Source of the DNA: Streptomyces sp. NBC_00249
GTDB taxonomy: Bacteria; Actinomycetota; Actinomycetes; Streptomycetales; Streptomycetaceae
DNA: 64,000 nucleotides
Direction: 5' to 3'
Assembly: GCF_026342355.1 (NCBI RefSeq)
Contig: NZ_JAPEMV010000001.1
Location: 1,054,001-1,118,000, forward strand
In this document: positions 8,302-17,052 of the stretch, piece after piece
Position numbering within the stretch: the first letter of the stretch is position 1
Layout of the letters: every line of letters begins with the position of its first letter
Translations under genes and position numbers: made by a program
The notes under the pieces: model-generated
What the model saw: only the letters and a program-made list of their open reading frames with translations
Told to the model about the DNA's origin: nothing
The model's database searches: none

Positions 8302-9510
8302 TCAGAGCGTGGCGGTCAGGGCAGCCGGGGCGGCGAGGGCCGGCCGGGGAGGGAGCGCGGAGGGCAACACGGTGTCCAGCCTCCGGATGGCGGCGAGGTC
8401 GGCGAGGACCTCGCGCTTGGCACGGGCGCGCAAGGCCGGGGTGAAGGTGTCCGGCTCGAGCCTTCCGTCCGCGGTGGCGTACGGGCGAAGGCGGGCCAGG
8501 ATGCGGGCGGCGGCGGCAGGCTGCGCGGCGACGAGGCGGTCGAGGGCCGCGTCGATGGCCTGGCGCCGTAGATCGTGGTCGGGGGCGGCGCGGCGCCGGT
8601 CGGTTACCGTGATCGCGTACTGGTGGATCAGGCGGTTGTGTTCGGCTCGGCGCTGCCAGGCCGCGACCAGGAACCGGCGCGCGTTGAGGACCTTGAAGGC
8701 GTCGGGTTCGGGGATGTCGGCGAACCCGTTGGGCAGGGAGCCCAGGGCCGAGGAGCTGGAGGCGCGGGCCACCGGCACGGTCAGGCTGGTCAGTTCCTCC
8801 AGTGCCGTGTTCCAGCGCCGCTGCAGCAGCGGGTGGCGCAGCGCCGGGTCGCGGTCGTTCTGATTGCGGGCGTCATCGGCGACAGCGCTGCGGAAGGCCA
8901 CGGCTCCCATGGACAGCAGCCGGTCGACCTCCGCTGTGCGGGGCGCGGGGAGGTAGCCATCGGCCCAGCCTTCCTCGACGGTGTCGAAGATGTCCTTGGC
9001 CAGCGGGCGCGCGGGCAGCCCTGCGGCGGCGTGCGCCTGGGCGAGGAGCTGGGCGAAGAGGACGGGATACGCCTGCGAGAGCCAGCCCCGGGTCGTGGTG
9101 ACCGTGTCCGTCGGAGGAGTCTCCTCGGATTCGCGCGTGCGGTCTTCGGACCGGCGCAGCGCGGCGGTTTCCCGGTGGACTTGGTGGCGGGCGGTACGGA
9201 CCTGCCGCAGCTGGCGGGCGGTGCGGCTGGTGCGCGGGTCCTGGCGGTAGGTCATCCGCTCGACGGCGACCTGGAGGTCGCCCTCGGCGAAGGTGAGGGC
9301 GTCACGCAGTTCCTGCAGGCGGGCGGGAGCGTGGAGCAGGTCGTGCTGGGCGGGGCGGAGGTGGCCGCCGGCATCGGCTATCGCGGCCGTCACCAGGTGC
9401 TCGAAGCGCTCCTGCAGGTAGTGGGCGAACGCCTCGTCGTCGAGGGCAGCCACTTCGCGCAGGCGGAGGCGAAGGTGCTGCGGCTGGGGAGAGTCGGTGG
9501 GCTCGGGCAT
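8302..9510 (-). CDS. Hypothetical helical protein (402 aa)
   Basis: ATG start (9510) preceded by AGGATCACC. The protein is highly charged and probably almost all alpha-helical, with long Arg/Glu/Ala heptad-like stretches (RTARQLRQVRTARHQVHRETAALRRSEDRTRESEE) that suggest coiled coil near residues 95-140. Later segments (AKDIFDTVEEGWADGYL, RRFLVAAWQRRAEHNRLIHQYAI) are also helical. There is no catalytic motif. It lies between an MFS transporter and the DUF317 gene in the same operon. No function can be assigned. Confidence 0.7.
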   Translation of the reverse strand: MPEPTDSPQPQHLRLRLREVAALDDEAFAHYLQERFEHLVTAAIADAGGHLRPAQHDLLHAPARLQELRDALTFAEGDLQVAVERMTYRQDPRTSRTARQLRQVRTARHQVHRETAALRRSEDRTRESEETPPTDTVTTTRGWLSQAYPVLFAQLLAQAHAAAGLPARPLAKDIFDTVEEGWADGYLPAPRTAEVDRLLSMGAVAFRSAVADDARNQNDRDPALRHPLLQRRWNTALEELTSLTVPVARASSSSALGSLPNGFADIPEPDAFKVLNARRFLVAAWQRRAEHNRLIHQYAITVTDRRRAAPDHDLRRQAIDAALDRLVAAQPAAAARILARLRPYATADGRLEPDTFTPALRARAKREVLADLAAIRRLDTVLPSALPPRPALAAPAALTATL

Positions 9511-9544
9511 GGTGATCCTGTTCGGAATGGCGGGGCAGGGGAGG

Positions 9545-10810
9545 TCAGGCGGAGGCCGGGAGGCGGGTGGCCGGATGGGTGCGGAGTTTCGCGAAGGCCA
9601 CGGCCAGGCCGACGGCCTGCAGGACGGCGCAGGCGGTGATGGCGTGGCCGAGCAGGTCCGGTGGTGTGAGCGCGACCAGGGCTCCGGCGAGGGGGAACGG
9701 CGCGAGGAGCAGCAGGATGATCAGAGAGAGGGTGCTGCCGAACACATCGGCCGGGACGAGGTGGGCGCGCAGGGTGCGCAGCACCACGGTCATGCCCGCT
9801 TCGCCGGCCATCAGCAGCGCCACCAGGACCAGGAAGACGGTGTAGGTGTCGGCGGCGGCCAGAGCCAGGCAGGCCAGGGAGGCGAGGGCGGCTGCGGCAG
9901 CCCCGACCGGCCACAGCCCGGCGCGGTCGATCGCGAAGCGGGCGAGGGTGACCATGGCCAGGGAGGCGATGGCGGCGGCCGACCAGACGAGGCCGACCTG
10001 GCTGCTCGTGCCACCGAGTTGCTTGATGACCAGGACGGGGCCGGCGGCCTGCACGAGGCCGATCGCGCAGTTGGACAGCACCAGCCCGACGCACAACCAC
10101 CCCAGGGCGGGGAGCGACCGCAGGGTCCGCCATCCGATCTTGAGGCCCTGGGCGACGGGGACCGGGGCCTCTTGGGGCCAGACGGGACGCTGACGGGGGG
10201 CCAGGGCCGCGCCGAGCAGGGAGCAGGCGGCGATGATCAGTAGCATGCCAGTGGCGCCGCTGAACTGGAGCAGCACACCGGCCAGGGCCGGGCCAGCCAG
10301 GGTGGCGCCCTGGTCGATGCCCAGCAGGACGGCCTGGACGCGGTGGGCATGGCCTCCGGCGTCCCGGCTCGCGGCGCCGCCCGCGGTCTCGGCCGCGATG
10401 TAGGAGAACTCCGTGAGGACGCCTGTCGTGGCGGCCAGCGTCATGACGGTGATCACGGCGCTCGTTCCCTCGCCCACGGAAGGCAGAACGGCGGCTGCGG
10501 CAAGGACGACCACCGCACGCAGGACCGAGGCGATGCGCAGGACCCGGGTGCTGCCGAACCGGTCAACGGCGGCGCCCGCGAGGGCGAACGCCCCGAGGCG
10601 GGGAACCCATTCGAGCATGAAGGCCAAGCCGGTCAGGGTGGCCGAGTCGGTGACGCCCAGGACGAGCAGCGGGATGCCGTACGTGCTCATCGCGAAGGCG
10701 CCGGCATCGGCGGTGCGCGGGACGTAGACGCCGCGCACGGGTCCGAAGTCGGGGGTGCGGACATGTCGGCCGGTGGGTGGCCGCAGGACGGCAGCGTGCT
10801 TGGGGGACAT
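9545..10810 (-). CDS. MFS transporter (421 aa)
   Basis: A polytopic membrane protein with repeated hydrophobic segments over its whole length and the size of a 12-TM major facilitator. The loop AAVDRFGSTRVLR after the second segment is the usual MFS loop 2-3 motif (G-x-x-x-D-R-x-G-x-R type). A hydrophilic N-terminal leader of about 30 residues precedes the first helix. ATG at 10810 follows GGAAAGACG. It is adjacent to a second, only distantly similar MFS gene upstream and downstream of an HxlR-type regulator gene. Likely an exporter; the substrate is unknown. Confidence 0.85.
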   Translation of the reverse strand: MSPKHAAVLRPPTGRHVRTPDFGPVRGVYVPRTADAGAFAMSTYGIPLLVLGVTDSATLTGLAFMLEWVPRLGAFALAGAAVDRFGSTRVLRIASVLRAVVVLAAAAVLPSVGEGTSAVITVMTLAATTGVLTEFSYIAAETAGGAASRDAGGHAHRVQAVLLGIDQGATLAGPALAGVLLQFSGATGMLLIIAACSLLGAALAPRQRPVWPQEAPVPVAQGLKIGWRTLRSLPALGWLCVGLVLSNCAIGLVQAAGPVLVIKQLGGTSSQVGLVWSAAAIASLAMVTLARFAIDRAGLWPVGAAAAALASLACLALAAADTYTVFLVLVALLMAGEAGMTVVLRTLRAHLVPADVFGSTLSLIILLLLAPFPLAGALVALTPPDLLGHAITACAVLQAVGLAVAFAKLRTHPATRLPASA

Positions 10811-10892
10811 CGTCTTTCCGGGGTGGGGCGGATACGTTCGGGGAGCAGGCCGGCTGGACGGTGACGACAGTCCGAGCGGGCGGCAACAGCGG

Positions 10893-12158
10893 CTAGCGGG
10901 GCGTCGAGACCGAGTGACGCGGGTGGCTGTTGCGCGGGCGGCGGTGGCGGCCCAGGCGTCGGCCGGGGCCGAGCTTGGGCCGGGCGGCGGTCAGGACGGT
11001 CAGCGCACTTGCGGCGCCGGCCGCGGGCAGGGCAGCGAGGATCTGCGGGCTGGTGGAGAGGGCTCCAGCGAGCGCGGTACCGGCGGCCTGCCCAGTGCCG
11101 ACCGCGAGGATCAGCCAGGCGTACGCCTCGGTCGTGCGGGAGGCCGGGGCGAGGGCATCCACCGTGTGGAACCCATTGGTGATGATCAAGGTGAGGAAGA
11201 GGCCCGGTATCCCCACAAGACCGACGGCCGCTCGGGGTCCTGGGTCAGCCAGCAGGGGAAGCCAGCCGAGGAGGAACAGGACGCTGGTGCAGAGAAGTTG
11301 CGTGGTCGTGGTGCCGGGCCAGGTCCTGCGGGCGTAGACCAGGCCGCCCAGGAAACTGCCGGTGGAGAACACGGCGGGAAGGAGCCCGGACAGCATCGGC
11401 TGCTCCTGTACGGCGGCCATGTCCGCAGCCCAGACGTTCATCGCGCCGAGCGTGAACCCGGTCCCCGCCAGGCCGGCGAACAGCATGACCAGCCCGCTGC
11501 TCATCAGCCGTCCGGTACCCGCGCCGCCCTCTGAGGTCGGCCGCCATGTCCTCGACGGACCGGCGGTCAGGACGATCGCCGAGCCCGTCAGGCCGAGCGC
11601 CGCGGTCGCCAGCAGAGCGGTATCGGAGCCATGAGTGGTCGCCAGCCACGAGGCGAGCAGTGGGCCCACCACGTAGAGCAGTCCCTGCGAGCCGGTATCG
11701 AGGGCCTGCACGACGCGCCGCCGCCCCGCATCCGGCAGGACCGTCGGCCACAAAGCCCGCAGTCCGGCCTCCAGGGGCGGGGTGATCAGCCCGGCGAACC
11801 CCACGACTGCGGTCACCACCACCTGCTGTCCGTTGGCACCGACCCACGGGAGCGCCAGCAAGCAGGAGGAGTTGAGCACGGCGGCCGGGATGGAGACCCG
11901 GGTCTGCCCGTACCTGTCCATCAGCCGGCCCTTGACCGGCTGGGAGAGGCCCGAGGCCAGGCCGTAGAGCGCGGCAAGGAGTCCGCCGAACGCCAGCGTC
12001 CCGCCGCCCGCAGTGACCCACAAGACCAGGGAGACGGGGACCATGCCGTTGGGCAGGCGCCCGATCAGGGTGCCACCGAGCAGGCGGGCAACGTAGCGGC
12101 TGCCGAGGACGGATCCGTACGTGGCCGACGGGGCGGTGGCGGTCGAACGAGCGGTCAA
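10893..12158 (-). CDS. MFS transporter (421 aa), TTG start
   Basis: The second polytopic MFS-like protein. It has the loop motif GRLMDRYGQTRVSI after the second hydrophobic segment and many Gly/Ala/Leu-rich helices. The C-terminus is Arg/His-rich (RRLGRHRRPRNSHPRH). The start is TTG at 12158 after GGAAAG with 8 nt spacing. It precedes the first MFS gene by 82 bp, and the HxlR-type regulator gene starts the group. Because both proteins are full-length size, this looks like two transporters and not one split gene. The substrate is unknown. Confidence 0.83.
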   Translation of the reverse strand: MTARSTATAPSATYGSVLGSRYVARLLGGTLIGRLPNGMVPVSLVLWVTAGGGTLAFGGLLAALYGLASGLSQPVKGRLMDRYGQTRVSIPAAVLNSSCLLALPWVGANGQQVVVTAVVGFAGLITPPLEAGLRALWPTVLPDAGRRRVVQALDTGSQGLLYVVGPLLASWLATTHGSDTALLATAALGLTGSAIVLTAGPSRTWRPTSEGGAGTGRLMSSGLVMLFAGLAGTGFTLGAMNVWAADMAAVQEQPMLSGLLPAVFSTGSFLGGLVYARRTWPGTTTTQLLCTSVLFLLGWLPLLADPGPRAAVGLVGIPGLFLTLIITNGFHTVDALAPASRTTEAYAWLILAVGTGQAAGTALAGALSTSPQILAALPAAGAASALTVLTAARPKLGPGRRLGRHRRPRNSHPRHSVSTPR

Positions 12159-12253
12159 CGGGGGGGCTTTCCGTCAGGGCTCAGCGCCAGGGCGCCGGGA
12201 GCGAGGGGATACCGGCGGCGGGCGGCCGGAACATGGCAGTGGTCGGTTGGGGT

Positions 12254-13111
12254 TCACCGGCTCGGTCCGCTGGTCGGTGCGGAGAACAGGTCCATGGGCC
12301 GCCACCCGGTGGCCGGGGCGGGGGCCGGCGGCTGGGCTACGGCCACGGCCGGGCTGGTCTTGCGGGCCTGGTGGGCGGCCCACTGCCCGGAGCGGTTGGC
12401 GGCCGGGATGCGGGGTGCGCCCCAGACGGGGTGTGCCTGGGCCTCGGGAAGCGGGCGGGCGGTGGCCCAGGTCGAAAGAGCCAGGTAGATCGGGGCGAGG
12501 GCCTGGCCCGGGGCGGTCAGCTGCAGCGAGGCGGCGTCATCGCGGGTGACGGCCACCAGGCCGTCGTCGATGAGCCGGCGGATCGGCGGGTAGATCGCGC
12601 TGGGGCTGTGGTCTGGCATCGCCTCGGCCGAGAGTGCGGCCATGGTCGAGGTCCCGCGGGCTTTGAGGGTCCACAGCAGCACGGTGGCGTGGCGGTGACC
12701 GATCACGGCGAGGGTGTCCTCGGCGTTCTGCGCAGCCGGTATCCGCTCCGGCTCCGTCTTCCCGGTGACGGGGTTGAGGACGAGGTTCTTCTCCAGGTGT
12801 CCGTCGCCCCAGCCCGCCAGGGCGGTCAGCGACGGCATCAGCTCCCGTCCGCGTGCGGTCAGGCCATAGGTGACGTGCAGTCGGGTCTGGGCAGTGCGCT
12901 CGACGAGCCCGGCATCCGAGAGCGCCCGCAGCCGCGGGTGGAGCTGGCCGTCGCCGAGCCACGGCAGGTGCTCCTTGAGCTTGGTGTAGCGCAGCGGGCC
13001 GGGCTGGGAGGCCAGCGTCATCAGCACCCACACGCTCCAGCGCGGCGTGATCATCTCCAGCGCTTCGGCAACGCGGGGCAGGTCGTTGGAAGGCAGGCGG
13101 GCAGCAGCCAA
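12254..13111 (-). CDS. Tandem HxlR-type winged-helix regulator, TTG start
   Basis: A 285-residue DNA-binding protein. The first half (about 10-105) is a clear HxlR domain: ALEMITPRWSVWVLMTL, then LRYTKLKEHLPWLGDGQLHPRLRALSDAGLVER and YGLTARGRELMPSL. A second weaker winged-helix follows (about 125-205: AVIGHRHATVLLWTLKARG...IYPPIRRLIDDGLV...LTAPGQAL). HxlR proteins usually have one domain of about 110 residues and act as dimers, so this may be an intramolecular dimer. The tail is Pro/Ala-rich. TTG at 13111 follows GGAG. It directly precedes two MFS genes and probably regulates them. Confidence 0.8.
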   Translation of the reverse strand: MAAARLPSNDLPRVAEALEMITPRWSVWVLMTLASQPGPLRYTKLKEHLPWLGDGQLHPRLRALSDAGLVERTAQTRLHVTYGLTARGRELMPSLTALAGWGDGHLEKNLVLNPVTGKTEPERIPAAQNAEDTLAVIGHRHATVLLWTLKARGTSTMAALSAEAMPDHSPSAIYPPIRRLIDDGLVAVTRDDAASLQLTAPGQALAPIYLALSTWATARPLPEAQAHPVWGAPRIPAANRSGQWAAHQARKTSPAVAVAQPPAPAPATGWRPMDLFSAPTSGPSR

Positions 13112-13164
13112 GGCGGTGACTCCAGACGGCGCGGGGTGGACGAGAAAAAGGAGAAAGGAGGGGG

Positions 13165-13587
13165 TCAGCGCGAGCGGGCGGGCCCGTCAGACGCGACCGG
13201 CGGCATGGCCGGTGTGACGGCCGCGGCCTGGGAGGCGGGCGCCGGGGACTCGGTGTCGGGGACACGAGCCAGGCTGTTCAGAACGTCGCCGAGAACCTGG
13301 GCGTGGGAGTCGCGGACGGTGACTGCGTGTGCCAGGCGGCGGGTGGCATCGGAGATGTGGCCGACATCCACGGATTCGATCGTGCGGTCGGGGTGAGTCA
13401 GCCGGTGGAGCTGCTCGGTGTGGAAGGCGACGGCGCGGTCGGCGTACTGCAGGGCGTCGAAGCTGTTGAGCAGGGCGTAGCGCATGCTGCCGGGCACGGC
13501 GTCCGTGGCGAGGCCGGTGACCGGGCGGCCGTAGAGCGCTTCGATCTGCGCGCCCGCCGCCCGGGAGGCGGCGTACGGATCGGGCAC
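13165..13587 (-). CDS. Small helical hypothetical protein (140 aa), paralogue family A
   Basis: GTG start at 13587 immediately after the TGA of the upstream gene. The core motif TRRLAHAVTVRDSHAQVLGDVLNSLARV resembles the C-terminal part of the 14028-14471 protein (MELAHRVNYAVAARDGRAQVLRFLLES) and, more weakly, the 43931-44470 protein. The C-terminus is Pro/Ala-rich. The conserved L-A-H-x-V...RD..AQVL pattern suggests a helical bundle shared by this ICE-specific family. The function is unknown. Confidence 0.65.
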   Translation of the reverse strand: MPDPYAASRAAGAQIEALYGRPVTGLATDAVPGSMRYALLNSFDALQYADRAVAFHTEQLHRLTHPDRTIESVDVGHISDATRRLAHAVTVRDSHAQVLGDVLNSLARVPDTESPAPASQAAAVTPAMPPVASDGPARSR

Positions 13588-14031
13588 TCAGCGCCCCCGG
13601 GCCGCCGCCACGCCCTCGACGCCGGTGGGCGCGGGCCGTAGGCCGCTGCCCACGACGGCGGACCGGACCTGGAGGGGGGCGGCCGGCGGACGGGCGGCTG
13701 GCGGCGGCATCGCGGAGAGCAGCTTCTCCAGCGCGATGCGGTAGCCGGTGCGGCCGGCCAGTGCGGCCTCCAGCCACTCGGCGTCGAACCGGAGAGTGTC
13801 CGAGGACAGCGAGTCCAGCTCGGCGTCGGGGGCCATGGCTGCGTGGACACGGTCGCGGACACGTACGACCTGGGCCTCGGCCAAGGCGAGGAAGGCGCGC
13901 AGTTCCAGGGCCCGGACCAGGGCGGGCGAGCTGCCGGGGCGGACCGCGCGCTGGTGCAGCTGGTCCAAGGGTCCGCCGAACACCTGCTCCAGGCGGGCGT
14001 CTTGGGTACTGGGCTTGCGAGCGTCGCTCAT
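13588..14031 (-). CDS. Small helical hypothetical protein (147 aa)
   Basis: ATG start (14031) overlapping the stop of the upstream gene by 4 bp (ATGA), so translation is probably coupled. Mostly alpha-helical by composition (LVRALELRAFLALAEAQVVRVRDRVHAAM, FDAEWLEAALAGRTGYRIALEKLLSAM) with a Pro-rich tail. No known domain. It is the middle gene of three co-directional small genes, and the coupling suggests the products are made in fixed ratio. Confidence 0.65.
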   Translation of the reverse strand: MSDARKPSTQDARLEQVFGGPLDQLHQRAVRPGSSPALVRALELRAFLALAEAQVVRVRDRVHAAMAPDAELDSLSSDTLRFDAEWLEAALAGRTGYRIALEKLLSAMPPPAARPPAAPLQVRSAVVGSGLRPAPTGVEGVAAARGR

Positions 14032-14471
14032 CGGGCTCCGCCCCTGATCCGCGCGGGCTGTGCCGGGACGGCAGTGGGCAGGGTCGTTGTCACCTGGGGT
14101 CCGAAGCGCCGCTGGATGCGGGCCTGCTCGACGGGGGACTCCAAGAGGAACCGGAGGACCTGCGCCCGACCGTCACGGGCGGCAACCGCGTAGTTCACAC
14201 GGTGGGCCAACTCCATCACCGGGTCGTCCAGCACGTCCCCCGGCGCCGTCTCCAGCGCGGAGACCAGAGCGTCCTCGGCCGTCTCCACTCCCTGCTGCGC
14301 CTCGGTGAGCAGCGCGTACCAGCGGACCACCTGGGTGGCACTGGGGTAGGCGTGCGGAGCGGCCTGGACGGCCTGGGCCAGTTCGGGCAGACCCAGGCTG
14401 AACTGGGCCTCGATCCGCTCGGCGAACAAGCCGAGCACGTCGCCGTCGAAGACGTCGGGGATGTCGGACAC
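14028..14471 (-). CDS. Small helical hypothetical protein (147 aa), paralogue family A
   Basis: GTG start at 14471 after AGGAGCCCCCTTTC, a good ribosome-binding site. The acidic N-terminus (MSDIPDVFDGDVLGLFAERIEAQF) is followed by helices including VVRWYALLTEAQQGVETAEDALVSAL and MELAHRVNYAVAARDGRAQVLRFLLES. The last motif is shared with the 13165-13587 product. No enzymatic motif is seen. It is first of a tight three-gene unit ending before the HxlR-type regulator gene. Confidence 0.65.
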   Translation of the reverse strand: MSDIPDVFDGDVLGLFAERIEAQFSLGLPELAQAVQAAPHAYPSATQVVRWYALLTEAQQGVETAEDALVSALETAPGDVLDDPVMELAHRVNYAVAARDGRAQVLRFLLESPVEQARIQRRFGPQVTTTLPTAVPAQPARIRGGAR

Positions 14472-14510
14472 GAAAGGGGGCTCCTGGAAGAAAGGGAACG
14501 TACGGGTGGG

Positions 14511-14816
14511 TCAGTTGGGGCGAAGGCTGCCGTCGCGACGGAGGTCACCGTCGTCAACCCAGCCGGTGATGCCCGAGGCGGTGGTGATGTGCAGCCAGGC
14601 GCCGTCGGTGACCGAAGCCGTGAACGGCTCTCCGCGCCGCAGCACACCGACAGCCGTGGAGTCACCGTCGGCACGGGCATGGACGGCGACGGCGAGCACC
14701 GGCTCGGCCCGCCGAGCCGTAGGGGGCGTGACGGGGCTGAGTACGGCGGTGGCGGCGGAACGGGATGGGGTGCCGCTCAGGACGGTGGCGGTGATGGACG
14801 CGGGTGTGTGGCACAC
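14511..14816 (-). CDS. Bacterial SH3-like domain protein (101 aa)
   Basis: GTG start at 14816 with GGAG 9 nt upstream. Residues 38-95 (AEPVLAVAVHARADGDSTAVGVLRRGEPFTASVTDGAWLHITTASGITGWVDDGDL) match bacterial SH3 (SH3b) domains, which usually bind peptidoglycan or peptides. The N-terminal 35 residues are Ala/Thr-rich and do not form an obvious signal peptide, so secretion is uncertain. It is the first gene after operator copy 1 and so probably belongs to the same regulon as xis/int. Confidence 0.7.
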   Translation of the reverse strand: MCHTPASITATVLSGTPSRSAATAVLSPVTPPTARRAEPVLAVAVHARADGDSTAVGVLRRGEPFTASVTDGAWLHITTASGITGWVDDGDLRRDGSLRPN

Positions 14817-14892
14817 AGCGGATGGCTCCAGACCAGGCAGAACAACAGGAAGTGACCGCCCTCAGTGGGGCGGTGGTGTTGCAAAGGGTCCG

Positions 14893-14938
14893 GAGATTCC
14901 CCGGTTTCCGAAACCGGGGATCGGCGGCTATATTGCGC
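14893..14938 (-). promoter_or_regulatory. ICE operator/promoter module, copy 1
   Basis: On the minus strand AATATA (14934-14929) is followed by a 23-bp palindrome at 14898-14920 (arms TCCCCGGTTTC and its complement, centre 14909), then CTCCGGACC. The AATATA-to-centre distance is 25 bp, as in the three other copies. TATAGC within the first block could be a -10 element, which would place the palindrome at the transcription start and early leader. The first gene downstream on this strand is the SH3-like gene. The same palindrome could also fold as a strong RNA hairpin. Confidence 0.75.
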
Positions 14939-14977
14939 GCCGCCGGTCCGCCGAAGCGGGCTCGGCGAAAGCCGTGT

Positions 14978-15685
14978 TCAGCGTCCTTGAGGCCGACGGG
15001 AGACCGGCGGCACGGGTGTCGCCGGGGCGGTCTGGGCCGGGCTGCGGCGTGCGGTCGGAGCCGGCGGCGGTAGCGCCGGGGCCTCCTCGTCCGACCATGC
15101 CTCCCACCAATCGACCGCTGCGGCGTAGGTCTCGAACCCGCCTTCCCGGAGGGTGTGGCTGTTGGAGTCCCAGTCGAACTGCTCCAGCAGGATCCGGAAT
15201 TCCGGCGCCGCCTGCGGGTCAAGGGAGCGCAGCATCACGACCGTCTGTACGGGGTCGCGCATGTCGTCGGTGTAGCTGGCCAGCAGGGCGAAGTGGTCAC
15301 CATCTCCGCGGACGCGCGCCTCCAGGGCCCTGGTGCGGTCGTCTGCGGGATCGTGCACACCCTCCGGTGCGTCGAGCGCGTCCGAGGGACAGCCTCGGGC
15401 TATCAGGTACGACTGTGCCATCGCGTACAGCGGGAGTCCCTTGGAGTCGACCTCGAAGGTGCGGGCGCGCAGGTCACGGGAAACGTGAACGGCTCGGAGC
15501 TGCGGGCTTCCCGGAATGCCGTACGTGGCTCCCTCGTCGAGGAGGACGAAGTAGGCGTCGGTGTACGTGCGGTACTCGCCGAGCACCTTGAAGGAAGAGA
15601 TGTCGAGATCTTCGTAGTGCTGCTGATGGCCGTCATCGGCGGGCTCGAAGCCGTCCAGTTCGTAGTCGGGTTGGTGAAGAGGCAC
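14978..15685 (-). CDS. Hypothetical acidic protein (about 235 aa)
   Basis: The chosen GTG start (15685) follows GAAAGAAG; another GTG at 15736 would add 17 residues. The sequence is acidic and Trp/Tyr/Asp-rich: DYELDGFEPADDG, DAYFVLLDEGATYGIPGSPQLRAVHVSRDL, FRILLEQFDWDSNSHTLREGGFETYAAAVDWWEAWSDEEAP. A Pro-rich tail follows. No family is recognised. The composition resembles immunity or anti-restriction proteins, but that is only an impression. It is the last gene of the overlapping set that starts at 18214. Confidence 0.6.
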   Translation of the reverse strand: MPLHQPDYELDGFEPADDGHQQHYEDLDISSFKVLGEYRTYTDAYFVLLDEGATYGIPGSPQLRAVHVSRDLRARTFEVDSKGLPLYAMAQSYLIARGCPSDALDAPEGVHDPADDRTRALEARVRGDGDHFALLASYTDDMRDPVQTVVMLRSLDPQAAPEFRILLEQFDWDSNSHTLREGGFETYAAAVDWWEAWSDEEAPALPPPAPTARRSPAQTAPATPVPPVSRRPQGR

Positions 15686-15742
15686 GTGTGGCGAGCTTCT
15701 TTCTTCAGGGGCGGAAGGGGACGAACCCCGGGGCACCTTGGG

Positions 15743-16417
15743 TCAGTGCTGTCGGGCTTGTGCCGGCCAGGCCCCTGCCGGGCGGGCAGGCACAGGCGTG
15801 GCCATGGCCGGTGGACGGCGGGTGCCGAGCAGCGCGGTCCGGCCGGTGTCGGTCAAGGCGACCGGCTGGCCGACGGTTAGCGTCCGGGTCGTGTCCCGGG
15901 TGACGAGTCCGTGGGATTCCAGGCGCTGGAATGCCGGAAGGTCGATGAGACGGCCCTGGACTGTTCGGACCGAGACCCGGTGGGTGAGGAGGTGCTCGCG
16001 CATCGTGCCGCCGCCGGCGAGCGAGAGGAGTGCCGCGAAGTCGTGCGCCGTCAGCTCGTCATCAGCGGGGACGAGGGCCGGGGCTGCGGCCTTGACCGCA
16101 TCCAAGGCGGCAGCGACACCCTCCTGCAGCCGGTCGCGGGCGGCCGTGGCCTGGGCCAGGTCGTGCACAGTCCGGCGCAGGCGGTCCAGGAGCGGGGTAT
16201 CCACGGGGTAGCTGCCGGAGGACAGGCGCTTCAGTACGTTGCGGTGGTAGGCGACCGCGCCCTCTGCATTCATCAGTTCCCGGTGTACGGCAGCGAGCGC
16301 GGCCCGCTCCGCCAGGAGCAGCCCGCGGAGGTGGTCGTGATGCAGGACGGTCAGGTCGCCGACGACTTGCTCAATGACGGTGTCCAGGGCGGTTGCCGGG
16401 AATTCGCGGGCGGTCAC
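15743..16417 (-). CDS. Coiled-coil/winged-helix hypothetical protein, paralogue of the 43076 product
   Basis: GTG at 16417 overlaps the upstream stop by 4 bp (GTGA). The N-terminal half is helical (EQVVGDLTVLHHDHLRGLLLAERAALAAVHREL...LAQATAARDRLQEGVAAAL). The C-terminal half looks like a winged helix: LTAHDFAALLSLAGGGTMREHLLTHRVSV, LPAFQRLESHGLVTRDTTRTL, VALTDTGRTALLGTRRP. The 43076-43885 protein has the same order and matching C-terminal motifs (TISDAQRKGLASLARGDGVFRE; LTTTGVQALLAASTR), so the two arms of the ICE carry paralogues. The final T-x-x-G-x-x-A-L-L pattern is common in MarR/PadR-like wings. DNA binding is inferred. Confidence 0.65.
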   Translation of the reverse strand: MTAREFPATALDTVIEQVVGDLTVLHHDHLRGLLLAERAALAAVHRELMNAEGAVAYHRNVLKRLSSGSYPVDTPLLDRLRRTVHDLAQATAARDRLQEGVAAALDAVKAAAPALVPADDELTAHDFAALLSLAGGGTMREHLLTHRVSVRTVQGRLIDLPAFQRLESHGLVTRDTTRTLTVGQPVALTDTGRTALLGTRRPPAMATPVPARPAGAWPAQARQH

Positions 16418-17052
16418 GACGGGCGGCAGTCGCAGTCGGCCGGGATGGCAGCCAGAAGTGCCGAGCGGCGGTAGGACTTGCGGCGCCGGCCGTCGCCGTG
16501 GGTGATGTCGCGGCTGGCCACCTCGTACGGGCGCAGCAGGGTGGCCAGGCGGGTCTGGGTGAGTTCCGCGTACGGCCAGCGCCCCTCGGCGATGCCGGGC
16601 AGGGTGCGCAGCTCCGCGACGAGGTCGGCCGAGGACAGCGCGTCCGAACTGCCGCGGAAGGCGAAGGCGTCCAGGCAGGCGGCCAGGATGCACGGGGCCA
16701 CGAAGGCGGAGACCGCGTTCTCGGCGGGGCGGCTCAGGACGGTCGGCGGCTGCTCGGAGTCGGCCCACGGCGGGCAGCAGGTGTCGGCGCCCAGGAGGTG
16801 CGAGACCTGCCGGCCCGCCTTGGCGTGCTCAACCAGCAGATTGTTCAGGTCGTCGAGTTCCTTGTCCTGGGCGGCTTCGGTGGTGGGCTGCGGTCGGCTG
16901 GACCAGGCGCTCAGTTCCGCCTCCACCTCCAGCTGACGCTCGCGAGCATCCAGCAGGGCCTGGTGGCGCGGGTGCGGAGCCGGCCTGGGCTCGAGGAGGG
17001 CCGTTATCAGAGCCTGGAGCAGGGAGGAGGACTGGGCGGTGAGGTTGGTCAT
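16414..17052 (-). CDS. DUF3631 C-terminal-like protein (212 aa)
   Basis: Overlaps both neighbours by 4 bp. The C-terminal region (LSSADLVAELRTLPGIAEGRWPYAELTQTRLATLLRPYEVASRDITHGDGRRRKSYRRSALLAAIP) has the layout of the DUF3631 C-terminal winged-helix-like part found at the end of plasmid and ICE replication or primase-type proteins. The ATPase part of such proteins is absent. The N-terminal half is helical with a possible metal site (DTCCPPW, CILAACLD, DCDC). This may be an isolated DNA-binding piece of a replication protein. The assignment rests on pattern only. Confidence 0.55.
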   Translation of the reverse strand: MTNLTAQSSSLLQALITALLEPRPAPHPRHQALLDARERQLEVEAELSAWSSRPQPTTEAAQDKELDDLNNLLVEHAKAGRQVSHLLGADTCCPPWADSEQPPTVLSRPAENAVSAFVAPCILAACLDAFAFRGSSDALSSADLVAELRTLPGIAEGRWPYAELTQTRLATLLRPYEVASRDITHGDGRRRKSYRRSALLAAIPADCDCRPS

